From: a virus | Virus record (IMG/VR): IMGVR_UViG_3300024185_000034 | Coordinates: 1 to 27,767 of that record | Reading direction: 5' to 3' (one strand) | Length of the DNA stretch: 27,767 bases | Shown here: piece by piece, positions 10,988-20,178 of the stretch | Position numbering within the stretch: the stretch's first letter is position 1 | Layout of the letters: the number at the start of each line of letters is the position of its first letter | Position numbers and translations under genes: made by a program | The notes under the pieces: generated by a model | Told to the model about the DNA's origin: nothing | Databases searched by the model: none | Seen by the model: only the letters and a program-made list of their open reading frames with translations

Positions 10988-12090
10988 TGAAGCACGTTTA
11001 CGACATATTAGATGTATTAAGAGATGAGTTAAGAAGCCATCCAGCTGTAAATACGGTCTCCTACGGAGACATCACTGACTTAGATTTAGATAAAACGACA
11101 ATGTTCCCATTGTCGCATCTACTAATCGATAGTGCATCTTACGGAGAAAGAACTGTAACATTCAGTATAAAAATATTATGTGCTGATATAGTAGACTATA
11201 ATCAATCAGAAAGCCAATTTGATGAGTTTTACGGCAATGATAACTTACACGATGTTATGAATACACAGTTTCAGGTAATTAACTCACTAATAATGAAACT
11301 TAGAAGAGGAGATTTGTTTAAGTCTAATTATCAAGTAACAAGCACACCTTCGGCAGAGCCATTTAAAGAAAGCTATGGTAATGTGTTAGCAGGATGGACT
11401 ACTCAGGTAGATATAGAGATACCTAACGCAATAGCTATATGTATCGAGTCAGGAAGCAGTAGTAATAATAGCAGTAGTAACAATAATGGTAGCAGCAACA
11501 ATAATGGAAGTAGTGGTAGTAGTGGTTCAGTACCTGTAGTTACTCGACCTACAACTAGGTTTGCTCAATTAGACTCGCAATTTAGCTATCAAGTAATTGC
11601 TACAAACAATCCTACAAGCTACAGCGTGTTTAGTCCACCAGAAGGGTTGGTAATTGATGAGTCTACAGGTTTAATCTCAGGTGTAACTACTGGAGATGCT
11701 AGACTAGATTCTATGTCGGTTAAAGCTGCAAACCAATATGGCGAATCCGAATCTGTTCTTATAGGTATTAGAATGATTGAAGAAGACCCTACTGTATTGT
11801 TGCCACCAGATGAATTAACAGCGACAGACCAAGGCTTTGATGTTAGTACTGGGTTTGAATTTAGATTAGGATGGAACTACCCTCCTTATACTGGAGATAT
11901 AACTATAATAGAGATATACAGAGATGGTGTTTTAAAAAGGACTGAAACTAATACGGTTGGAGGAAGTCAGCAAACTGCTACGGTTAGAAAGAATCTTAGC
12001 AATGTTCCAACGTACTCATATACAATTAGATTTGGAGATAGTGAAGGTAACTTCTCTGAAATGTCTGAACCTTTATTAGTAGATTTATAA
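10987..12090 (+). CDS. Tail terminator-like protein with Ig-like and FN3-like domains
   Basis: A 367-residue protein. Residues 1-154 resemble a phage tail completion/terminator domain (YDILDVLRDELRSHPAVNTV; TMFPLSHLLIDSASYGERTV; QFQVINSLIMKLRRGDLF). A Ser/Asn/Gly linker covers ~156-181 (SSSNNSSSNNNGSSNNNGSS). A putative Ig module at ~183-262 has the He_PIG pattern (FSPPEGLVIDESTGLISGVT), and an FN3-like domain covers ~273-367 (WNYPPYTGDITIIEIYRDGV). Tail terminators cap the tail tube near the neck; displayed Ig domains often bind host surface carbohydrate. The start overlaps the -1 frame chaperone stop. The first domain is a contextual guess; the linker and Ig-like parts are directly visible. 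Confidence 0.65.
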   Translation: MKHVYDILDVLRDELRSHPAVNTVSYGDITDLDLDKTTMFPLSHLLIDSASYGERTVTFSIKILCADIVDYNQSESQFDEFYGNDNLHDVMNTQFQVINSLIMKLRRGDLFKSNYQVTSTPSAEPFKESYGNVLAGWTTQVDIEIPNAIAICIESGSSSNNSSSNNNGSSNNNGSSGSSGSVPVVTRPTTRFAQLDSQFSYQVIATNNPTSYSVFSPPEGLVIDESTGLISGVTTGDARLDSMSVKAANQYGESESVLIGIRMIEEDPTVLLPPDELTATDQGFDVSTGFEFRLGWNYPPYTGDITIIEIYRDGVLKRTETNTVGGSQQTATVRKNLSNVPTYSYTIRFGDSEGNFSEMSEPLLVDL

Positions 12091-12093
12091 TAG

Positions 12094-12630
12094 ATGAATA
12101 AGAATAATCTAAAAAAAGCACTAGAAGAACTAGTTGTAGAGTATAAAAAGAAGCTTTCAGCACAAGCTAAGATAGATAAGACTCACGCAACAGGTAGATT
12201 TGCTAAGTCTTTTAAAAGTAAGGTTACCGAAGATGGTTTTGATATAACATCGGACTTAAAGTACTCAGGAACTGTTGATGGAGGTTCTAGATCTGCAAGA
12301 ACTAAAGATGATGGTATTGCTAAAAAGGATAGAATTAGAGAATGGGCAAGAATGAAAGGTTTGAGACCTTACAGAAAAACTAAAGCAGGAGGAACAAAGT
12401 TTGTTAAAATAACTGATGCATCTATGAAGTCAATGATCTATATGATATCAAAGACTATTAGAGAAAAAGGAACAATAAAGAGGTTTGGATACAATAAAGG
12501 TAGTGGTATCTTTGACACAGTATATCAATCTATAAGTAAAAAAGTAGGTGTAGAAATAGGATCTGCTTACAGTAAGGATATACAAGAAGATTTAAGAAAA
12601 ATGATAGATAAATTTAATACAAATAGATAA
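12094..12630 (+). CDS. HK97 gp10-like tail completion/neck protein
   Basis: A 178-residue, basic protein. Its layout resembles HK97-gp10-type proteins, which join head and tail: an N-terminal helix (LKKALEELVVEYKKKLSAQA), then ATGRFAKSFKSKVTEDGFDI and SDLKYSGTVDGGSRSA with a small-residue turn typical of the family, then a long basic region and a final helix (SKDIQEDLRKMIDKFNTN). It lies 3 bp after the preceding tail gene and its stop joins the next gene by TAATATG. Length is at the upper end for this family. Confidence is moderate because the family is defined by fold more than by motif. Confidence 0.6.
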   Translation: MNKNNLKKALEELVVEYKKKLSAQAKIDKTHATGRFAKSFKSKVTEDGFDITSDLKYSGTVDGGSRSARTKDDGIAKKDRIREWARMKGLRPYRKTKAGGTKFVKITDASMKSMIYMISKTIREKGTIKRFGYNKGSGIFDTVYQSISKKVGVEIGSAYSKDIQEDLRKMIDKFNTNR

Positions 12631-12631
12631 T

Positions 12632-13837
12632 ATGGGATTAATATTAACAAGAAGTCCATTTCACATAGGTAGAGGTAGTTTAGACGCTAATGCTTCGTTA
12701 ACCGTTCAAGTAGGTTACGTTGAGGAAGGTTATTTTCAGATAGACGAAACTTACACTTTAAATTTTAGGAATAATTATTATCTAGACATATCTCCTTTAG
12801 TTAGAAGCCATATAGGAACTTCGTATAATTACAGTACTACTCTTGGTAGATATACTTCAGATACCAATAGAGTTGATTCTTGTTATGTATCTGTAACGTT
12901 ATCTGGAAACAAAAATGATGTAGCTCAAGATGATGTAACTACCAGATATTCGGCAACAGAAGGTTATTTGTACTCAGAAGAATCACGGAACACGGATATA
13001 GTAAGCATATTACGTAACAACAACTTTTACGCAGGTAGCTCAAAGATAATATACAAATTAGATGATTCTTACGAGCTTAGGATTCCTGTAATGAACGTAG
13101 GTAAAGACCTTCTTGATGAACCTGCTCAAGATAATATAACTGCTAATTGGATTAGTAAAGGAAAAGTTGTTCATACTGTTGATTTAAACTATTGGGTAGA
13201 AGATGGAGGATGGACTTCAGTTCAGTCTTTAAGTACTTTTAATATTAATCCAGACGAGTCTTTTAAAGGTAGGATTAACGATGAGGATGGTGTATTAGAA
13301 TCATCTCAATGCTTAGAGGATTTCTTTAGTGAATTTAAACTGCTAGAAATAGACAAAATTACAATAAAATCAAGTCTTAATCAAAACCCTACAGTAATAC
13401 AAGTCAAAACCATAGAAGAATGTAAATATAACCCTTATCGAATAACTTTTAAGAATAGATACGGCGCTATGGAAGACTTATGGTTCTTTAAAAAGTCTGT
13501 AAAATCTATAAGCGTTAAGTCTGATGAATTTAGAGCTAATCAAGTTGAACAAAGAGTTAGTGGTCTAGGATTGATAAGGTCTTCTCAAGAATATAATAAA
13601 AACGGTTCAACATCTATAACACTTAATTCTGGTTTTGTAGATGAAGCTCTTAACGAGTCTTTTAAGCAACTTATGTTATCTGAAGAGGTGGAATTATATG
13701 ATTTTAATAATGATGTGTTAAGTGCTGTTAAAATTAAGGATTCAGAGCTTAAATTAAAGACGTCAACTAACGATAAATTAATAAACTACACAATAGAGGT
13801 AGAAATGAGTAATAACATAATAGACAACATAGTTTAA
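12632..13837 (+). CDS. Tail structural protein, possibly distal tail/baseplate
   Basis: A 401-residue protein, predominantly beta (ASLTVQVGYVEEGYFQIDET; TYTLNFRNNYYLDISPLV) with a conserved-looking segment RITFKNRYGAMEDLWFFKKS around residues 275-295. Similar aromatic segments (NxYG-W/M-E-x-hydrophobic-F-x-K) occur in tail proteins of Bacteroidetes phages from general knowledge. The C-terminal third (SITLNSGFVDEALNESFKQL; LMLSEEVELYDFNNDVLS) resembles domains that contact the tape-measure end or baseplate. It sits between the neck protein and the giant FN3-bearing tail protein, with overlaps or one-base gaps on both sides. Function is inferred from context. Confidence 0.55.
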   Translation: MGLILTRSPFHIGRGSLDANASLTVQVGYVEEGYFQIDETYTLNFRNNYYLDISPLVRSHIGTSYNYSTTLGRYTSDTNRVDSCYVSVTLSGNKNDVAQDDVTTRYSATEGYLYSEESRNTDIVSILRNNNFYAGSSKIIYKLDDSYELRIPVMNVGKDLLDEPAQDNITANWISKGKVVHTVDLNYWVEDGGWTSVQSLSTFNINPDESFKGRINDEDGVLESSQCLEDFFSEFKLLEIDKITIKSSLNQNPTVIQVKTIEECKYNPYRITFKNRYGAMEDLWFFKKSVKSISVKSDEFRANQVEQRVSGLGLIRSSQEYNKNGSTSITLNSGFVDEALNESFKQLMLSEEVELYDFNNDVLSAVKIKDSELKLKTSTNDKLINYTIEVEMSNNIIDNIV

Positions 13838-16728
13838 TGAGATTGCAGCCACAATTATATATAGACACAAGTGGTAATCCGTTAGGAGAACCTACATTTG
13901 AGAGAGTTGAGTTCTTTGACTTTGAGTCAATAGAAATAACATCTACCGTACAAGACTTTAGGGATATAAGCAAAGTATTTACAGATTACTCTAAGACATT
14001 TAATGTACCTGCATCTAGTACTAATAATAAGATATTTAAGCATTACTATAATTCAAGTATAGTTAATGGTTTTGATGCTAGAATAAAGCAAAAAGCAGAA
14101 ATACATATAAACGGTATATTTTGGAAGACTGGTTATGTTAGATTAACTAAATCATTGATATCTAACGGTAAAGCAAAATCTTATAGTATTACTTTCTTTG
14201 GTAGTTTAACCAATTTAAGTAATGTAATAGGTAATGCAGAGTTATCTGACTTATCTAGCTTAAACAAATACAATCACGAATATGAACAATTAAATGTTTA
14301 CGATGGTTTTACTCAAGGATTACAGTTAGACGGAGATACTATGAATAATGGGAATGATAGAGATATTATATACCCTGCTATATCTGCTAATGATAAGTGG
14401 TATTATGAATCTGGTACTGTTTCAGACCCTATTCCATATAATCAAGGGTATAGCGTTAATCTACACGATGAAGATGAAGACGGTACTTATGGAATTAACT
14501 GGTTATCATTAAAACCAGCTATAAAAATTAGACACATAATAGATGCTATACAAGAAAAATATAGTAGTATAAAGTTCTCTAACGAGTTCTTTGGAAGTGA
14601 TGAGATTGAAGACTTATATATGCTGTTACATAACAATAAAGGTGTATTAGCTCCTGCTTCAAATAGTATGGATGATGTTACTGTTACTTACAGAGTAGGC
14701 ACAAACAATAGTAATTCTGATTTTGTTTTGTCAGCCAGTAATACAGAGGCTAGACCTCCTAGAACTTATTGGGAAGTACCTAGTGATGGTGCTGACCAAA
14801 GAAGAGTGTTTCAATATCATTTAATATTAGATATTAGTAATACAGTTAAGTCTGGTGGTGGAAGTAATCCTAAATATACCGTGTCTGTATTGTCAGATGG
14901 TATTGAGATAGATAGGTTTACAAACTTAGAAGGAGATAAACAAGTAACATCTGTATTATGTACTGAAAACGTGAAAGAATGGGATAACCTAAGCGTTAGC
15001 ATAAGCACTAAGGAAAGTGAGTTGTCTAGTTTTGAATTGAAGTTAGACCTTAAATTTCTTAGATATAAACTACCTTATGACGGTTTTGATAATACTTGTG
15101 ATGTGAGTAATTTTACCTCAACAGGAGGTGTTCCTGTAACAGAAACTTCAACTTACAGTACCGCTGTATCTGGAACTCAGTCAATGGTTAAGACAATAGA
15201 GATAACTAATAATATGCCTAAAATGAAGATATTAGACTTCCTTCAGGGCGTGTTTAAAATGTTCAATCTTACAGCATTACCTAACGAGGAAGGTGTGTTA
15301 GAGGTAAAAACATTAAATAAATTCTATTCTGAAGGTAATACTATAGATATAACAAACAAGGTTAATACAGAAGAAATAAGTGTTAACAGAATGGATTTGT
15401 TTAAGAATATAGAGTTTAAATTTGCAGACCCTAAAACATTTGGTATAATAAACAACAATGAAGTTTCTGATACAGATTATGGAAACTTAGAATACCAAGC
15501 AACAGCAGACGGTACTGATTCTAGTTTAGTTTTTGACGGTAAAGATTATAAGATTAAATTACCTTTTGAAAAGCTATATTATGAGAGATTGTTTGATGAG
15601 ACTAGCGTATCTTCAAGAACTGAGTTTGGACACGGATGGTTAGCTGATAAAGACCAAAACGAGATACTTACAAAACCTATATTATTTTACAATATTGTTC
15701 AGCCAGTAAATACTGCGCTAGAAAACGATTCAGGAGGTCTTACAGGTTTAATAGGCTTTAGAGGTGTAAATAACATAACTCAATACAACAGACCTAGCAA
15801 TACAAATGCAAAAGAGCGTTATATATCGAACGTATGGACTACTGTACAAGGAACTAAGAGTATAAACTTTAATACAGAGTTTGATGAGTTTACTTTTACT
15901 GAAGTTAATCTAGGTTTGTTTAGAAAGTACTATCAGAACTATATATCAAGTATATTTAATAAAGGTACTAGGGTGTTTGATTTAGAAATGAAAGCTGATT
16001 TAGCATTCTTATTAAAGTACAATATAAACGATACATTAACTATAAAAGGAGAAGAGTTTTTAATAAATAACATAAGAACAAACCTTAATACTGGTTTAAC
16101 TAAGTTAGAATTAGTACTTAAATTCTTTATTGAAGATGAAGATAGTTTAGTAGGAGATACATTAACAACACCTACAGGTCTTTCTCAGTTTAGTTCTACG
16201 GAAAACATAATAAGATTTAACTGGAACGCAAACCCAATAGGAGAATTAGTTGCAGGATATAAGATATATGTTGATGATTTTACCACTCCTCACGCAACAA
16301 CCGTAGGGGTAGGTACTAACTATTCATTGTCTGGATTAACTATAAATACATCTTACAATATTAAGATTTCTGCTTACAACTCGCAAGGTCTTGAAAGTAG
16401 TTTAACATCAATAGTAGCTATGAACACAGGTGTTGCTGATACATTACCTCCTACAGCACCTACTAATCTTAGAGTTATAGAGCAAACAACTCTATATGTT
16501 AAGGTTGAATGGGATGCAAGTACTGATAACGTAGGTGTTACTGGTTATGATGTTTATATAGATAATGGTACTACGGTAACAACTCAAACATCAACGGCAA
16601 CAACGCACACTATTACAGGATTAGCAACAGGTTCTAAATACCCTGTGTTTGTTAGAGCAAAAGACGCAGCGAATAATTATTCAGCACAATCTAATACAAT
16701 TTCAGTTAAATTAACAGACCCAACATAA
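13837..16728 (+). CDS. Large tail tip/baseplate protein with two FN3 domains
   Basis: A 963-residue protein, the largest in the window. The N-terminal ~130 residues contain RDISKVFTDYSKTFNVPASS, a segment I associate with Bacteroidetes phage tail/baseplate proteins, followed by a beta-rich region. The centre (~210-780) has no recognised motif but is long and mixed. Two fibronectin type III domains close the protein at ~778-868 (FNWNANPIGELVAGYKIYVD) and ~872-960 (VEWDASTDNVGVTGYDVYID), each with the usual Trp and Tyr core. FN3 modules on phage tails commonly aid binding to host surfaces. It overlaps the previous gene (TAATG) and precedes the tape measure, so a role at the tail tip is likely, though order is not proof. 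Confidence 0.65.
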   Translation: MRLQPQLYIDTSGNPLGEPTFERVEFFDFESIEITSTVQDFRDISKVFTDYSKTFNVPASSTNNKIFKHYYNSSIVNGFDARIKQKAEIHINGIFWKTGYVRLTKSLISNGKAKSYSITFFGSLTNLSNVIGNAELSDLSSLNKYNHEYEQLNVYDGFTQGLQLDGDTMNNGNDRDIIYPAISANDKWYYESGTVSDPIPYNQGYSVNLHDEDEDGTYGINWLSLKPAIKIRHIIDAIQEKYSSIKFSNEFFGSDEIEDLYMLLHNNKGVLAPASNSMDDVTVTYRVGTNNSNSDFVLSASNTEARPPRTYWEVPSDGADQRRVFQYHLILDISNTVKSGGGSNPKYTVSVLSDGIEIDRFTNLEGDKQVTSVLCTENVKEWDNLSVSISTKESELSSFELKLDLKFLRYKLPYDGFDNTCDVSNFTSTGGVPVTETSTYSTAVSGTQSMVKTIEITNNMPKMKILDFLQGVFKMFNLTALPNEEGVLEVKTLNKFYSEGNTIDITNKVNTEEISVNRMDLFKNIEFKFADPKTFGIINNNEVSDTDYGNLEYQATADGTDSSLVFDGKDYKIKLPFEKLYYERLFDETSVSSRTEFGHGWLADKDQNEILTKPILFYNIVQPVNTALENDSGGLTGLIGFRGVNNITQYNRPSNTNAKERYISNVWTTVQGTKSINFNTEFDEFTFTEVNLGLFRKYYQNYISSIFNKGTRVFDLEMKADLAFLLKYNINDTLTIKGEEFLINNIRTNLNTGLTKLELVLKFFIEDEDSLVGDTLTTPTGLSQFSSTENIIRFNWNANPIGELVAGYKIYVDDFTTPHATTVGVGTNYSLSGLTINTSYNIKISAYNSQGLESSLTSIVAMNTGVADTLPPTAPTNLRVIEQTTLYVKVEWDASTDNVGVTGYDVYIDNGTTVTTQTSTATTHTITGLATGSKYPVFVRAKDAANNYSAQSNTISVKLTDPT

Positions 16729-16729
16729 T

Positions 16730-16879
16730 ATGATAATAAAACAAGCATTAGAATTATTAGCAGGAGATGACTGGCTAATAGAAGACAAGGATATACAAAT
16801 AGCAAAAGGGTTATACGAATTACCTACAACATTTGCTGAATTAAAAATGAATAATAAACGTAAAAAACTAGCGAAATAA
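16730..16879 (+). CDS. 49-residue protein just upstream of tape measure
   Basis: The peptide starts MIIKQALELLAGDDWLIEDK and ends MNNKRKKLAK: an acidic N-terminal half and a basic C-terminus. It starts one base after the tail protein stop (TAATATG) and its stop shares a base with the tape-measure start (TAATG), so it is tightly coupled to tape-measure translation. Tail chaperones are normally found in this slot, but this gene is far too short. It may be a small accessory or a remnant. No family recognised. Confidence 0.6.
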   Translation: MIIKQALELLAGDDWLIEDKDIQIAKGLYELPTTFAELKMNNKRKKLAK

Positions 16880-19206
16880 TGGCTGATAGTAACGAAGAAA
16901 TATTATTAAAGTTAAAGATACAAACTGACAAAGCTAACGCTGCGTTAAAGAAGACTGAAGTAGAAATAAAAAAGACTATACAATCTTTTAGAGGTTTAGA
17001 AAAGGGTAGTTTAGATTATCAAGCTGCACAAGCAAAGTTGGCTAAACAACAAGCTACTTTAGCTCAACAGACCGTAAAATATAACAATGCATTAAAGATT
17101 CAAACATCTGCTCAATCTAGTGCTGTTAAACAGACGAAGCAATTAAGGAGTGCTTCTGGTGGAGCAACTGCTTCTGTAATGGAGATGGGTAGGGTTATAT
17201 CGGATGCTCCTTATGGTATTAGAGGTATGGCGAACAACCTTACTCAGTTGGTTTCTCAGATGGGTTTTACTATAAAGTCTGCTGGTAGCCTTAAACTAGC
17301 GCTAAAAGAGATGTGGGCAGCTATGATGGGGCCCCTAGGTATAGTTTTAGCGATAACAACGGTTATATCTGCTTTAGACTTCTTTGCTGGAGGTACTAAA
17401 AAAGCAAAACAAGAATCAAATGCGTTAAGTAAAACTTTTGGCGAAAACTCTACTAAACTTATGGTCTTAAAGAGTGCGTTAGATGACTCTAATATATCTC
17501 TAGAAGATAAAAACGAGTTAGTTAAAAAAGCTAACGAAGAGTTTGAGGATTTAAATATAAAAATAGACGAGAATGGTAGGCTAACAGATGAGTCTGCTAA
17601 AGCTATAGATAGATTATCTCTATCTTTTATAAAGAATGCTAAAGCAAAAGCTATCGCTGGTTTAATACAAGAGGAGATGGCTGCACAGGCTAAACTGTCA
17701 GTTGAGAACATAGGTACTCAAATAGGTTATTTAGAAGGTTTTAGCTTAGCTGCTATGGCTGCATTTTCTGGTGGTCAAAAAGCGTTTAGTGCTTTCTTAA
17801 AGAAAGATAGCGATGACAGAGCAGAAGTTATGGACGAGTCTAGAGAAAGAATTGAAAGATATGTATCAATGCTTAAAAAGAATGGAGGAGAGTTAGCTAA
17901 GGAACTTTTTGGAGACAGTAAAGGCACTGGTAAAAATAAAGATAAGAAACTATCTCCATTCAAAACACCTAAAGAATTAGAGATAGATGTAAAGAATGCA
18001 GATAATGCAATTATACAATACGAAAGAAAGATAGAAGAATCTAGGTTAAAAAAAGAGCTTAATGATAAATTATCTGAAGCTACATCTGAAGAAGAGAAAA
18101 GAAAGATAAGAGAAGAGTATCAGTTAAAGAGACTACAAAGTCAATTAAATGCTGAAAAGAAGATGCTAGAACTAAAGCTATCTACAGAGAAGGCAGTGGT
18201 TAACACTAAGAGAAATAATCATATAGATGACTTAAAAAGAGCTACAGAACTTTATTTACTGAAGTTAAAGCACGAAGAAAAATTAGGTAATATTACATCT
18301 AAAGAGAGGGATGAATTAAGCCAAATGGCTAAGTCTCAACTACAAATAGCTACTAATCAAGCCAATACCGAAGCAGATAGTGCTATAACAGAGATTAAAG
18401 ATAAGTATCAAACTTTATTTGGCTTCTTTGAGCAATTAGGTATAGCAAGAAAAGATGCTTTAACTTCTGGATTTGGAGCTAAGAAAGATGATGATAATGA
18501 AGAGAAAGGTCCTATAGAGAAAATGAAAGAGAAGTTAGAAGGACTCGCACTTACTACGTCTAGGTATATGGAGGTAGCGTCAGGATTAACTAGCTTCTTA
18601 GATGGGGAGTTTCAGAGACAGATGACTATAGAGCAAAATAAAACTAACGCTATAAATAATGAGCTTAGAGAAAGATTAAATAATGAAAACCTATCTGCTG
18701 GAGAAAGAAAGAATATCCAATTAAAGATAGCTAGAAATGATGAGGAATTAAGAAAGAAGCAAGAGAAGATACAAAAGAAAAGATTTAAGATGCAAAAAGC
18801 TGCTAATATAGTAATGGCTCTAGCTGACACGTACAGAAACGCAGTAACTGCTTACGGTTCTCAATTAATAGTAGGAGACCCTACATCTCCAGCAAGAGGT
18901 GCTATAGCTGCTAAATTCGCTATAGCTTCTGGTTTGATAAATGTAGCTATGATTGCTAGACAAAAGTTTCAGTCTAGCGCTGGAGCAGCTCCATCTGCTG
19001 GTGCATTAGGTGGTGGTGGTTCTGGTAGTGGTACTGGAGATAGAAGTTTTAACTTTAATTTAGCAGGAGCTTCTAGAGAAAATCAACTAGCACAAACGTT
19101 GCAAGGTAGATTTGACCAACCATTACAAGCATACGTTGTTAGTAGAGATATAACTAATCAACAACAGTTAGATATGGATATACAAAACAATGCTAGTTTC
19201 GGTTAA
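16879..19206 (+). CDS. Tape-measure protein
   Basis: A 775-residue protein that sets tail length and passes through the tail tube during injection. It has a Lys/Gln-rich helical N-terminus (residues 1-90), the segment MGRVISDAPYGIRGMANNLT common in tape measures of these phages, and a hydrophobic stretch at ~147-171 (GPLGIVLAITTVISALDFFA) that could enter a membrane. Long coiled-coil regions follow around 370-520 and 590-640 (LRERLNNENLSAGERKNIQL), with a small-residue, Gly-rich region near the end (GALGGGGSGSGTG). A tape measure this size suggests a tail of roughly 100 nm by the usual scaling. It lies after tail-tip genes and before the head block. Confidence 0.88.
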   Translation: MADSNEEILLKLKIQTDKANAALKKTEVEIKKTIQSFRGLEKGSLDYQAAQAKLAKQQATLAQQTVKYNNALKIQTSAQSSAVKQTKQLRSASGGATASVMEMGRVISDAPYGIRGMANNLTQLVSQMGFTIKSAGSLKLALKEMWAAMMGPLGIVLAITTVISALDFFAGGTKKAKQESNALSKTFGENSTKLMVLKSALDDSNISLEDKNELVKKANEEFEDLNIKIDENGRLTDESAKAIDRLSLSFIKNAKAKAIAGLIQEEMAAQAKLSVENIGTQIGYLEGFSLAAMAAFSGGQKAFSAFLKKDSDDRAEVMDESRERIERYVSMLKKNGGELAKELFGDSKGTGKNKDKKLSPFKTPKELEIDVKNADNAIIQYERKIEESRLKKELNDKLSEATSEEEKRKIREEYQLKRLQSQLNAEKKMLELKLSTEKAVVNTKRNNHIDDLKRATELYLLKLKHEEKLGNITSKERDELSQMAKSQLQIATNQANTEADSAITEIKDKYQTLFGFFEQLGIARKDALTSGFGAKKDDDNEEKGPIEKMKEKLEGLALTTSRYMEVASGLTSFLDGEFQRQMTIEQNKTNAINNELRERLNNENLSAGERKNIQLKIARNDEELRKKQEKIQKKRFKMQKAANIVMALADTYRNAVTAYGSQLIVGDPTSPARGAIAAKFAIASGLINVAMIARQKFQSSAGAAPSAGALGGGGSGSGTGDRSFNFNLAGASRENQLAQTLQGRFDQPLQAYVVSRDITNQQQLDMDIQNNASFG

Positions 19207-19223
19207 AAATAAAACGATAATAA

Positions 19224-19243
19224 TAAAAATAGTTAACTTATTA
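19224..19243 (+). promoter_or_regulatory. Late-region motif, copy 3
   Basis: TAAAAATAGTTAACTTATTA, one base different from copy 2 in the core (GTTAAC for GTTATC). It is 11 bp before the ATG at 19255, at the boundary between the tail and head blocks, and would start the head operon. Confidence 0.6.
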
Positions 19244-19254
19244 AATAATATATT

Positions 19255-20178
19255 ATGGATACAATAGAATTAATTATAGACGAACAACTAGGAGAAGAAG
19301 GTATAAATGCTATCTCTTTAGTAGAGTTCCCAGCTATAGAAGAAAACTTTGTTGCACTTAGTAAAGACCAACATAAAGTAGAGTTCAAAACTGTAGATAA
19401 AGAGAAAAGAATTATTGTAGGATTAGCATTAGTTCCAGATAAGCTCATATATCGTCGTAGAGGCGATTACGAGTATAATATAACATTCTCTAAGGAAACT
19501 GTGAGAAAAGCGTCTGAGCTATACTTAAAACGTCTTAAAAACAATAATACAACATTAGAACATCAAGAATTTACTTCTGGTGTATCTGTAATAGAATCTT
19601 GGATAGTAGAAGACCCTAAACAAGATAAAACTGCTTTATATAACTTAAATGCTAAAGAAGGAGATTGGGCAGTAGTTATGAAGATAGATAATGATGCTGT
19701 ATGGCAAGATGTAAAGAATGGTAAATATTTAGGTTTAAGTATTGAAGGTATTTTTAGTGATAAGAAGCAAGAAGATATGAGTGCTATGGAAGATGTAAAT
19801 ATAGAAGATATATCTGAAGAAGAGGCTTACGAAATGATACAAGACATTATAGAGCTTATGGATGAAGAGAAGTTAGCTTCTTATAGTGATTACCCACAAG
19901 CTGCTAAAAACAATGCTAAAAGAGCTATAGCTTATAAGAAAAAGAATGGTTCTAGTTGTGGTACTTCTGTAGGTTGGACTAGAGCTAGTCAATTAGCTAG
20001 TGGAGCTGCATTATCTCGTTCTACTATTGCAAGAATGGCATCATTTAAAAGACATCAACAAAACAAAGACGTACCTTACTCTGAAGGATGTGGAGGTATT
20101 ATGTGGGATGCTTGGGGTGGTTCTGCTGGTGTTAACTGGGCAATATCTAAACTTAAAAAGATAGATAATGAGAGCTAA
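19255..20178 (+). CDS. XkdF-type prohead serine protease with C-terminal extension
   Basis: A 307-residue protein. Residues ~50-170 match the phage head-maturation protease of the XkdF group: RIIVGLALVPDKLIYRRRGD, TTLEHQ with H103, and YLGLSIEGIF with S162, the probable catalytic His and Ser. It would cut scaffold and capsid N-termini during head assembly. A short acidic region follows, then a distinct C-terminal domain at ~208-305 with YSDYPQAAKNNAKRAIAYKK, CGTSVGWTRASQLASG and WDAWGGSAGVNWAISKL, Trp-rich with Cys235 and Cys279. I recall similar segments in other phage head proteins but cannot name a function. The late-region motif lies just upstream. Confidence 0.8.
   Translation: MDTIELIIDEQLGEEGINAISLVEFPAIEENFVALSKDQHKVEFKTVDKEKRIIVGLALVPDKLIYRRRGDYEYNITFSKETVRKASELYLKRLKNNNTTLEHQEFTSGVSVIESWIVEDPKQDKTALYNLNAKEGDWAVVMKIDNDAVWQDVKNGKYLGLSIEGIFSDKKQEDMSAMEDVNIEDISEEEAYEMIQDIIELMDEEKLASYSDYPQAAKNNAKRAIAYKKKNGSSCGTSVGWTRASQLASGAALSRSTIARMASFKRHQQNKDVPYSEGCGGIMWDAWGGSAGVNWAISKLKKIDNES

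Noticed and set aside
17256-17711. 151-residue leftward open frame inside the tape measure
   Set aside because: Antisense shadow; Ser/Ala/Phe bias and no leftward signals in the late region.
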